A stretch of DNA of 5,006 bases from Fimenecus sp045655645 (GTDB taxonomy: Bacteria; Bacillota; Clostridia; Oscillospirales; Acutalibacteraceae), in the NCBI GenBank assembly GCA_045655645.1, contig JAZOPS010000055.1:1-5006 (forward strand). Reading direction: 5' to 3'. Positions 1 through 5,006 of this stretch are shown in pieces. A program made the translations under genes and the position numbers. Each line of letters opens with the position of its first letter. Within the stretch, counting starts at the first letter, position 1. The notes below the pieces were generated by a model that was not told the origin of the DNA, made no database searches, and saw nothing but the letters and a program-made list of their open reading frames with translations.

Positions 1-108
1 TAAAAGCGATTTTTTGTCTGCTACACAAATCGTAACAAAATAATGACCTGCTTGCGAATAATCATAACCTTGCAAACGGATATTTTTTCTTATTGGCTTT
101 TTGTTCAA
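1..108 (-). CDS. REP-associated tyrosine transposase (RAYT, Y1/IS200-like family), N-terminal fragment cut by the window edge
   Basis: The minus strand carries an open frame that runs off the left edge, giving 36 residues. It contains RLQGYDYSQAGHYFVTICV (about residues 11-29). This is the characteristic N-terminal opening of the Transposase_17/REP-associated tyrosine transposase family: a basic start, then GYDYSQ.G.YFVTIC, the first beta strand of the Y1 HUH fold. The HUH motif and catalytic tyrosine would lie beyond the edge, so activity cannot be judged. The family cuts and joins single-stranded DNA at REP palindromes and is usually a single-copy domesticated transposase. The chosen start is TTG at 108-106, because there is no ATG in this frame before the family motif and a GGAG lies 8 nt upstream. 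The frame is closed by a TAG inside dapF. It starts 14 nt after the dapF stop, and a matching REP-like hairpin lies just upstream. Family assignment is strong; the exact start is less certain. Confidence 0.85.
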   Translation of the reverse strand, partial: MNKKPIRKNIRLQGYDYSQAGHYFVTICVADKKSLL

Positions 109-116
109 TTTACCAT

Positions 117-120
117 CTCC
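117..120 (-). promoter_or_regulatory. Ribosome binding site for the transposase gene (supports a TTG start)
   Basis: GGAG on the minus strand sits 8 nt upstream of the TTG at 108-106 and 2 nt after the dapF stop codon. It is the only Shine-Dalgarno-like sequence near the beginning of the transposase frame, so it decides the start. An ATG overlapping this site (at 116-114) reads only three codons before a stop and is not a useful alternative. Confidence 0.55.
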
Positions 121-122
121 GT

Positions 123-995
123 TTACAAGTAAGATGTTAAACTATGCGGACAGACGAGGACGTCTGTCCCTACGCGTCCTTCAAATACGGTAATTGCTTC
201 ACCGCTAAGATACACGTTATTATTTTTACTCCATTTAACGAATAATTTTCCGCCCGAAGCTTCAACGGTAATCTCTTTATCCATTTCACAGTATCCGTTC
301 AACACCGCCGCAACAACCGTTGCACAAGCGCCTGTGCCACAAGCAAGGGTTTCTCCGCTGCCACGCTCCCACACACGCATTTTGAGATTGTTTTTGTCAA
401 TAATCTCTACAAATTCGGTGTTTATTCTTTCAGGAAACATTTCATGGTTTTCAAAAAACGGACCAATTTTTTCTAAATCTAATTTATTTATATCATCATG
501 AAAAACTATGCAATGTGGGTTGCCCATACTGACGCAAGTTATTTCATAATCCTTATTTTCAATGTTAAGAATTTCATTTTTTACGATATTGTCGCCATAT
601 CGTGTAGGAATACTGTGACCATTTAATATGGGTTTGCCCATATTCACTCTGCCACCCGTTGCAAATCCATTTTTATCAAGAATTTCAACAAGTTTTATTC
701 CGCTGAGCGTGTCAATTTTTATAATTGATTTCTTTTTTCTATTATCATATATGTATTTTGCAACACAACGAATTGCATTGCCACACATTTTAGCACGGGA
801 GCCGTCTGCATTATAAATATCCATAAAGCAATCTGCAATATATGATGGTTTTATGAGCACAATTCCATCAGCACCAATAGAAAAATGTCTATCGCTTAAT
901 CTTTTCGATAATTCTTCGGGATTTTCGACATTTTGTGAGAAACAATCAATATAAATATAATCATTTCCTGCACCGTGCATTTTTGTAAATTTCAT
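123..995 (-). CDS. dapF: Diaminopimelate epimerase
   Basis: DapF converts LL-diaminopimelate to meso-diaminopimelate in the cytoplasm, the step before lysine formation and the source of the peptidoglycan cross-linking residue. The 290-residue product starts with the family signature KMHGAGNDYIYID. It carries both catalytic cysteines in their usual motifs: Cys71 in AKMCGNAIRC and Cys219 in ERGSGETLACGTGA. MGNPHCIVF (about 157-165) and the NTEFVEI segment (192-198) are also typical. The two pseudo-symmetric halves are complete. Family proteins usually end a few residues after the FEG motif (271-273 here); this one has 17 residues after it, RVGTDVLVCPHSLTSYL, of which about nine come from the REP-like palindrome. 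The ATG start is fixed by the conserved N-terminus and a GGGGGA 6 nt upstream. The gene follows glyA by 56 nt with a strong hairpin in the gap. It seems richer in A/T and rare-type codons than glyA and guaB, which fits lower expression. Confidence 0.96.
   Translation of the reverse strand: MKFTKMHGAGNDYIYIDCFSQNVENPEELSKRLSDRHFSIGADGIVLIKPSYIADCFMDIYNADGSRAKMCGNAIRCVAKYIYDNRKKKSIIKIDTLSGIKLVEILDKNGFATGGRVNMGKPILNGHSIPTRYGDNIVKNEILNIENKDYEITCVSMGNPHCIVFHDDINKLDLEKIGPFFENHEMFPERINTEFVEIIDKNNLKMRVWERGSGETLACGTGACATVVAAVLNGYCEMDKEITVEASGGKLFVKWSKNNNVYLSGEAITVFEGRVGTDVLVCPHSLTSYL
148..173 (-). repeat. REP-like palindrome with GTAG foot, embedded in the 3' end of dapF
   Basis: On the minus strand the sequence reads GTAG (173-170), then GGACAGACG, a TCCT loop, and CGTCTGTCC (down to 148). 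This is a perfect 9-bp stem with a 4-nt loop. A GTAG tetranucleotide directly at the 5' foot of a GC-rich hairpin is the known signature of REP elements recognised by RAYT transposases. The element is GC-rich compared with the AT-rich DNA around it and points the same way as the RAYT gene that begins about 40 bp downstream. It lies in frame within dapF and encodes about residues 275-283 of that protein. No second copy was seen in the window; any partner repeat on the far side of the transposase would be off the edge. There is no U tract after the hairpin, so it is not a standard terminator. Confidence 0.75.
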
Positions 996-1001
996 AAGTA
1001 A

Positions 1002-1007
1002 TCCCCC
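1002..1007 (-). promoter_or_regulatory. Ribosome binding site of dapF, partly inside a hairpin
   Basis: GGGGGA lies 6 nt upstream of the dapF ATG. It is the only purine-rich candidate and a non-consensus one, since it needs G-U pairing with the anti-Shine-Dalgarno. Most of it is base-paired in the preceding stem-loop. By contrast guaB has AAGGAG and glyA AAGGA, both 9 nt from their ATG and not in visible structure. This predicts weaker or conditional initiation at dapF. Confidence 0.55.
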
Positions 1008-1038
1008 ACTGCATTTTTATAAATTTTATGCAGTGGGG
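1004..1038 (-). other. Perfect 11-bp stem-loop between glyA and dapF that overlaps the dapF ribosome binding site
   Basis: On the minus strand CCCCACTGCAT (1038-1028) pairs perfectly with ATGCAGTGGGG (1014-1004) across a 13-nt A/T loop. It begins 14 nt after the glyA stop codon. The arm is followed by GATTACTT and then the dapF ATG, with no U tract, so it does not look like an intrinsic terminator for glyA. On the plus strand the hairpin is followed by a weak TTAGTTTTA, but no plus-strand gene ends here. Four of the five Gs of the dapF Shine-Dalgarno lie in the 3' arm, so the folded RNA should hide it. It could be a translational brake on dapF, an mRNA-stabilising or processing structure for glyA, or a degenerate terminator. 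Confidence 0.7.
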
Positions 1039-1051
1039 TTAGTTTTATGAA

Positions 1052-2305
1052 TTATTCATATAAAGGATATTTCTTGCAAAGTTCTGCAACACCGTTTTTA
1101 ATATAATCTTTCTGATTTTCAAAATCAGTTGCTGCAAGATAGATGAACTCTGCAATTTTATCCATATCTTCAACACCCAAGCCTCTTGTTGTAACAGCAG
1201 GTGTGCCAAGTCTTACACCACTTGTTACGAATGGCTTTTCAGGGTCGTTTGGAATAGCGTTTTTGTTTGCTGTGATATGAACTTCGTCAAGTCTGTGTTC
1301 AAGTTCTTTACCTGTGATGCCAACTGAACGAAGGTCAACAAGCATAAGGTGGTTAACTGTTCCACCTGATACAAGGTTAATGCCACGCTTTATGAGCCCT
1401 TCTGCCAACGCTTTTGCATTGTCAATAACTCTCTGCTGATATGCCTTGAAGTCATCACTCAATGCTTCGCCGAAGCATACTGCTTTACCAGCGATAATAT
1501 GCATCAAAGGACCACCCTGTGTACCTGGGAAAATAGCCTTATTAAACTGCATACCGAATTCTTCGTCTTTGCAAAGAATAATACCACCACGAGGTCCACG
1601 AAGTGTCTTATGAGTTGTTGATGTTACAACATCTGCATAAGGCACAGGAGATGGATGAAGACCTGCTGCAACAAGACCTGCAATATGAGCCATATCAACC
1701 ATGAAATAAGCACCAACGCCGTGAGCGATATTTGCAATTCTTTCAAAGTCAATTGTTCTTGGGTATGCAGATGCACCTGCAACGATAAGTTTTGGTTGAC
1801 ATTCTTTTGCTTTCTTTTCAAAAGCATCATAGTCAAGGAAACCGTTTTCGTCAACACCATAAGGCACGAAGTTGTAGTATTTACCTGACATATTAACAGG
1901 TGAGCCATGAGTTAAATGTCCACCTTCAGCAAGGTTCATACCCATAACTGTGTCGCCCGGATTAATAAGAGCAAAATAAACTGCCATATTTGCCTGAGCA
2001 CCTGAGTGTGGTTGAACATTCGCATAAGCTGCACCAAAGAGTTTTTTAAGTCTGTCACGTGCAATATCTTCAACGATATCAACATGTTGACATCCGCCAT
2101 AATATCTCTTGCCCGGATAGCCTTCAGCATACTTATTTGTAAGCACGCTACCCATTGCTGCCATTACTGCAGGTGAAACAATGTTTTCACTTGCAATAAG
2201 TTCGAGATTTTCTCTCTGACGAGTAAGTTCCAAGTTCATTGCACTTGCAACTTCAGGGTCTGTGTTGTTAATAAATCCGATTGAGTCGATTAAATTAGCA
2301 AACAT
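1052..2305 (-). CDS. glyA: Serine hydroxymethyltransferase
   Basis: GlyA is a cytoplasmic PLP enzyme that interconverts serine plus tetrahydrofolate and glycine plus 5,10-methylene-tetrahydrofolate. It is the main source of one-carbon units for purines, thymidylate and methionine. The 417-residue protein is close to the usual bacterial length (about 410-430). Visible motifs are ELIASEN (35-41), the NKYAEGYPGKRYYGGC segment (57-72), NVQPHSGAQAN (96-106), the VDMAHIAGLVAAG stretch (203-215), and the PLP-binding site TSTTHKTLRGPRGG with Schiff-base Lys233. The C-terminal domain (about 290-417) includes VTSGVRLGTPAVTTRG, the conserved substrate carboxylate and folate region. The ATG is preceded by AAGGA at a 9-nt distance, and guaB ends only 16 nt upstream, so the two are almost certainly cotranscribed. 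Placement after guaB makes sense as one-carbon and glycine supply for purine synthesis. Nothing is missing or unusual. Confidence 0.98.
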   Translation of the reverse strand: MFANLIDSIGFINNTDPEVASAMNLELTRQRENLELIASENIVSPAVMAAMGSVLTNKYAEGYPGKRYYGGCQHVDIVEDIARDRLKKLFGAAYANVQPHSGAQANMAVYFALINPGDTVMGMNLAEGGHLTHGSPVNMSGKYYNFVPYGVDENGFLDYDAFEKKAKECQPKLIVAGASAYPRTIDFERIANIAHGVGAYFMVDMAHIAGLVAAGLHPSPVPYADVVTSTTHKTLRGPRGGIILCKDEEFGMQFNKAIFPGTQGGPLMHIIAGKAVCFGEALSDDFKAYQQRVIDNAKALAEGLIKRGINLVSGGTVNHLMLVDLRSVGITGKELEHRLDEVHITANKNAIPNDPEKPFVTSGVRLGTPAVTTRGLGVEDMDKIAEFIYLAATDFENQKDYIKNGVAELCKKYPLYE

Positions 2306-2321
2306 ATTTTCAAATCCTTAA

Positions 2322-3788
2322 TTACATATTTCCTGAATAGTTAGGAGCTTCCTTTGTAATATAAACATCATGTGGATGGCTTTCTTTAAGACCTGCATTT
2401 GTAATTCTGATAAACTGAGTCTTTGTTTTGAGTTCTTCGATTGTTGCACAACCACAGTAACCCATACCAGCTTTAAGACCACCCATAAGCTGATAAATTG
2501 TATCTGAAAGAAGTCCCTTGTAAGGAACACGTCCTTCAACGCCTTCTGGAACAAGTTTCTTGTTATTAGCTTGGAAATATCTGTCTTTTGAACCGTTGTT
2601 CATAGCTGCGATACTACCCATACCACGATAAACCTTGAACTGACGGCCTTGATAGATTTCGCTTTCACCTGGTGACTCTTCACAACCTGCAACAAGTGAA
2701 CCAACCATGATAGCAGAAGCACCTGCAGCGATAGCTTTAACGATTTCACCTGAATATTTAATACCACCGTCAGCGATTACTGTGATACCATGTTTTGCTG
2801 CTTCGTTTGCTGAATCATAAACTGCTGTAATCTGGGCTACACCGATACCAGCAACAACACGAGTTGTACAAATTGAGCCAGGGCCGATACCAACTTTAAC
2901 GCAGTCTGCACCTGCATCAATAAGAGCTTTTGTTGCTTCTGCAGTTGCAATGTTACCACCTATAAGTGAAAGGTTTGGATATGCTGCCTTAACTTTTGCA
3001 ACAGCATTGATGATGCCTTGGCTGTGGCCATGAGCAGAGTCAAGTGTGATAAGGTCAACACCTGCTTCAACAAGAGCAGCAACACGGTCAAGAACATCTG
3101 CAGTAGCACCAACAGCAGCACCGCAAAGAAGACGACCCATTGAGTCACGAGCTGAGTTTGGATATTTAACTGCTTTTTCAATATCTTTAATTGTGATAAG
3201 ACCTTTAAGGAAACCTGCTTCGTCAACTAATGGAAGCTTTTCAATCTTATGCTTCATAAGGATTTTCTTTGCTTCGTCATGGCTTGTGCCAACAGGAGCA
3301 GTAACAAGGCCTTCACTTGTCATATAGTCTTTGATTTTACCGCTGTAATCAGCAATAAATCTCATATCACGGTTTGTGAGAATACCAACGAGTTTGCCGT
3401 TTTCATCACAAACAGGAACACCAGAAATCTTATAACGATGCATAAGATTATCTGCTTCTTGAACTGTATTTTCAGGAGATAAGAAGAATGGGTTGTTGAT
3501 AACGCCGTTTTCACTTCTCTTAACCTTGTCAACCTGTGCTTTCTGAGCTTCAATTGACATATTCTTGTGAATGATACCGATACCACCCTCACGAGCAATA
3601 GCAATAGCCATATTACTTTCAGTAACTGTATCCATCGCTGCTGTGAGCACAGGAGTATTTAACTTAATATTTTTTGTGAGCTGTGTTGAAATGTCAACAT
3701 CACTTGGAAGAACATTACTTTCTGCTGGGATTAAGAGCACATCATCAAATGTAAGTCCTTCTTTTGCAAACTTGTTATCTGTTATCAT
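2322..3788 (-). CDS. guaB: Inosine-5'-monophosphate dehydrogenase
   Basis: GuaB oxidises IMP to XMP with NAD+, the committed and usually rate-limiting step to guanine nucleotides, in the cytoplasm as a tetramer or octamer. The 488-residue product matches the normal length. It opens with GLTFDDVLLIPAES (11-24) and LNTPVLTAAMDTVTE (43-57). The (beta/alpha)8 barrel is interrupted at about 95-205 by a Bateman module of two CBS domains (ISGVPVCDENGKLVGILTNRD and KLPLVDEAGFLKGLITIKD regions), which in this family bind purine nucleotides and tune activity. The barrel then resumes with LDSAHGHSQ (249-257) and the catalytic loop GIGPGSICTTR, whose Cys307 forms the covalent E-XMP* intermediate. The mobile flap motif EGVEGR is at 415-420. 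The start is supported by AAGGAG 9 nt upstream. It lies 39 nt after lysC and 16 nt before glyA. It is not the shorter GMP reductase, because CBS domains and the flap are present. guaA is not in the window. Confidence 0.98.
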   Translation of the reverse strand: MITDNKFAKEGLTFDDVLLIPAESNVLPSDVDISTQLTKNIKLNTPVLTAAMDTVTESNMAIAIAREGGIGIIHKNMSIEAQKAQVDKVKRSENGVINNPFFLSPENTVQEADNLMHRYKISGVPVCDENGKLVGILTNRDMRFIADYSGKIKDYMTSEGLVTAPVGTSHDEAKKILMKHKIEKLPLVDEAGFLKGLITIKDIEKAVKYPNSARDSMGRLLCGAAVGATADVLDRVAALVEAGVDLITLDSAHGHSQGIINAVAKVKAAYPNLSLIGGNIATAEATKALIDAGADCVKVGIGPGSICTTRVVAGIGVAQITAVYDSANEAAKHGITVIADGGIKYSGEIVKAIAAGASAIMVGSLVAGCEESPGESEIYQGRQFKVYRGMGSIAAMNNGSKDRYFQANNKKLVPEGVEGRVPYKGLLSDTIYQLMGGLKAGMGYCGCATIEELKTKTQFIRITNAGLKESHPHDVYITKEAPNYSGNM

Positions 3789-3827
3789 TTTTTATATCTC
3801 CTTTTCTTTAATAATCCGTTTTATAAA

Positions 3828-4301
3828 TTATTCCTCAGGGAAGAATGCTTTGTGTATTGCACTAACTGCACGGTCTGCATCTTCAAGGTCAATAAGAACT
3901 GAAATCTTGATTTCGCTTGTTGCAATCATATCGATATTGATGTCTCTTTCATAAAGAGCTTCAAACATTTTTGATGCTGTACCAGGATGTGATTCCATAC
4001 CTGCACCAACGATTGAGATTTTTGCAACTGATGTGTCGCAGATGATATCTTCATCTTCAATATCAAATACTTTCTTTACGCATTCAACTGTTTCGTCAGC
4101 ATTACCCTTTGAAACTGTGAATGTGATATCTTTTGTATTGTCACGACCAACTGACTGTAAAATAATGTCAACGTTGATTTTATTTTTTGCAAGAACATCG
4201 AAAAGTTTAAAAGCAACACCTGGTGTGTTTGGGATTTTTGTAACTGAAATTCGTGCTACATCTGTATCTTTTGTAACACCTCTAATGAGCATTTTTTCCA
4301 T
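3828..4301 (-). CDS. Probable aspartokinase beta subunit, from an in-frame internal start in lysC
   Basis: An in-frame ATG at 4301, in the linker between the kinase domain and the first ACT domain, is preceded by AAGGAGG with an 8-nt spacer. Starting here gives a 157-residue product (MEKMLIRGVTKDTD...) that contains both ACT domains and nothing of the kinase domain. This matches the known arrangement in Bacillus subtilis aspartokinase II, where lysC encodes a full-length alpha chain and a beta chain identical to its C-terminal part, assembling as alpha2beta2. In sequence terms the site is a stronger ribosome binding site than the one for dapF. Actual expression is an inference by analogy. Confidence 0.7.
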   Translation of the reverse strand: MEKMLIRGVTKDTDVARISVTKIPNTPGVAFKLFDVLAKNKINVDIILQSVGRDNTKDITFTVSKGNADETVECVKKVFDIEDEDIICDTSVAKISIVGAGMESHPGTASKMFEALYERDINIDMIATSEIKISVLIDLEDADRAVSAIHKAFFPEE

Positions 4302-5006
4302 TTTGGTAACCTCCTTAACAATTGTACCTGGAACTCTTTTAAGACTTGAGAGAACCTCTAACTCAACATTATATTTCTTTGCCATCTCAACTGAACGGTT
4401 ATTAAGCACCTGAGCACCCAAAGTTGCAAGTTCAAGCATTTCATCATAAGTGATTTCTTGAAGTTTCTTTGCATTCTGGACTTTTCTTGGGTCTGCTGTA
4501 TAAACGCCTTCAACGTCTGTGAAAATCTGGCAACGATCTGCACGAAGTGCTGCTGCAATTGCAACTGCGCTTGTGTCACTACCACCACGGCCAAGAGTTG
4601 TTAAGTCGTCATATTTGTTAAGTCCCTGGAAACCTGCCACAACAACAATGTTATGACGGTCGATTTCAGAACGAAGTCTGTCTGTTTTAACATTCTTGAT
4701 ACGAGCTGTACCATAAGCAGAGCTTGTGTTGAAGCCTGCTTGCCAACCAAGAAGAGAAACTGCAGGGCAACCTAATTTTTCACAAGCCATCGCAAGAAGT
4801 GCAATTGAAATCTGCTCGCCTGATGCCATAAGCATATCCATTTCTCTTTTTGATGGCTTAGAATTTATTTCATAAGCCTTTTCAATTAAATCATCAGTTG
4901 TGTCACCCTGTGCTGATACTACAACAACTACATCGTTACCTGCACGGTAAGTATCAGTAACAATCTGGGCAACATTCATAACTCTTTCGGCGTCACGAAC
5001 ACTTGA
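3828..5006 (-). CDS. lysC: Aspartate kinase, monofunctional, Bacillus LysC-like (5' end cut by the window edge)
   Basis: Aspartate kinase phosphorylates L-aspartate, the first step to lysine, diaminopimelate, threonine and methionine. The frame is open to the right edge and reads SSVRDAERVMNVAQIV, which continues the family motif KFGG(S/T)SV. About ten residues including the start codon are therefore missing, and the ATG at 4979 is an internal methionine, not the true start. In the 392 visible residues the kinase domain shows SGEQ (62-65), GFQGLNKYDDLTTLGRGGSD (125-144) and TDVEGVYTADPR (163-174). Two ACT regulatory domains follow, at about 261-309 (TPGVAFKLFDVLA) and 328-389 (VGAGMESHPGTASKMFEAL, then SEIKISVLI). 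No homoserine dehydrogenase domain is attached. The ACT pair in this class commonly gives feedback control by lysine and/or threonine; which one applies cannot be read here. An internal ribosome binding site predicts a separate beta subunit. A lysine riboswitch, if present, would be off the edge. Confidence 0.97.
   Translation of the reverse strand, partial: SSVRDAERVMNVAQIVTDTYRAGNDVVVVVSAQGDTTDDLIEKAYEINSKPSKREMDMLMASGEQISIALLAMACEKLGCPAVSLLGWQAGFNTSSAYGTARIKNVKTDRLRSEIDRHNIVVVAGFQGLNKYDDLTTLGRGGSDTSAVAIAAALRADRCQIFTDVEGVYTADPRKVQNAKKLQEITYDEMLELATLGAQVLNNRSVEMAKKYNVELEVLSSLKRVPGTIVKEVTKMEKMLIRGVTKDTDVARISVTKIPNTPGVAFKLFDVLAKNKINVDIILQSVGRDNTKDITFTVSKGNADETVECVKKVFDIEDEDIICDTSVAKISIVGAGMESHPGTASKMFEALYERDINIDMIATSEIKISVLIDLEDADRAVSAIHKAFFPEE
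4310..4316 (-). promoter_or_regulatory. Internal Shine-Dalgarno for the lysC beta subunit
   Basis: AAGGAGG on the minus strand is a seven-base match to the consensus, placed 8 nt before the in-frame ATG at 4301. It falls exactly at the kinase/ACT domain junction, coding for residues of the linker KEVTK. A chance match at this exact place is possible but unlikely, given that a known internal start exists at the equivalent place in Bacillus lysC. Confidence 0.7.

Noticed and set aside
148..169. Transcription terminator at the end of dapF
   Set aside because: The stem is strong but lies inside the coding sequence and has no U tract after it. The GTAG foot and neighbouring RAYT gene explain it better as a REP-like element.
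1018..1029. A -10 promoter box (TATAAA-like) in the hairpin loop ahead of dapF
   Set aside because: The loop is A/T-rich so a TATAAA match is expected by chance, and the region about 17 bp upstream, with the CCCCACTG arm, has no -35-like sequence.
1004..1040. Intrinsic terminator for glyA at the glyA-dapF hairpin
   Set aside because: On the minus strand the stem is followed by GATTACTT rather than a run of U, and the dapF start follows at once. It is kept as a stem-loop of unknown role.
3789..3827. Promoter or terminator in the lysC-guaB gap
   Set aside because: The gap holds a good AAGGAG for guaB. Its only inverted repeat is a weak AATAAT/ATTATT pairing, and no -35/-10 pair is visible.
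3571..3954. Plus-strand open frame of 127 codons spanning the guaB-lysC junction
   Set aside because: It lies antisense to the start of guaB and the end of lysC, both clearly real. Its product is low-complexity Ile/Ser-rich with no recognisable family, as expected for an antisense shadow.
4033..4413. Plus-strand open frame of 126 codons inside lysC
   Set aside because: It is fully antisense to the conserved lysC ACT and linker coding sequence, with no ribosome binding site or recognisable motif.

Overview
The window is a tightly packed, AT-rich stretch of a bacterial chromosome with every supported gene on the minus strand. Reading in the direction of transcription (right to left), it holds aspartate kinase (lysC, cut by the right edge), IMP dehydrogenase (guaB), serine hydroxymethyltransferase (glyA), diaminopimelate epimerase (dapF), and the first 36 codons of a REP-associated tyrosine transposase (RAYT/Y1 type, cut by the left edge). 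The low-GC composition, the AAGGAG-type ribosome binding sites, the Bacillus-style aspartokinase with an internal start, and the GTAG-plus-hairpin repeat suggest a member of the Firmicutes, most likely a Clostridia/gut Ruminococcus-like bacterium. This placement is inferred from style, not from a marker gene.

Layout: the intergenic gaps are 39 nt (lysC-guaB), 16 nt (guaB-glyA), 56 nt (glyA-dapF) and 14 nt (dapF-RAYT). No convincing promoter or U-tailed terminator was found in any gap, so lysC-guaB-glyA-dapF could be one transcript. The genes link two themes. LysC and DapF are the first and penultimate steps of the aspartate-to-lysine/meso-diaminopimelate route. GuaB commits IMP to guanine nucleotides, and GlyA supplies glycine and the one-carbon units that purine synthesis needs. 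No gap exceeds 60 nt, so there is no long unexplained non-coding stretch.

The four metabolic genes are ordinary, complete-looking housekeeping enzymes. The less ordinary signals are: (1) a perfect 9-bp palindrome with a GTAG foot, typical of a REP element, that lies inside the 3' end of dapF and supplies its last residues, about 40 bp upstream of a RAYT gene in the same orientation; (2) a consensus Shine-Dalgarno and in-frame ATG inside lysC, predicting a separately translated regulatory (beta) subunit; (3) a perfect 11-bp stem-loop between glyA and dapF whose 3' arm contains most of the dapF ribosome binding site. I saw no evidence for a wholly new system.
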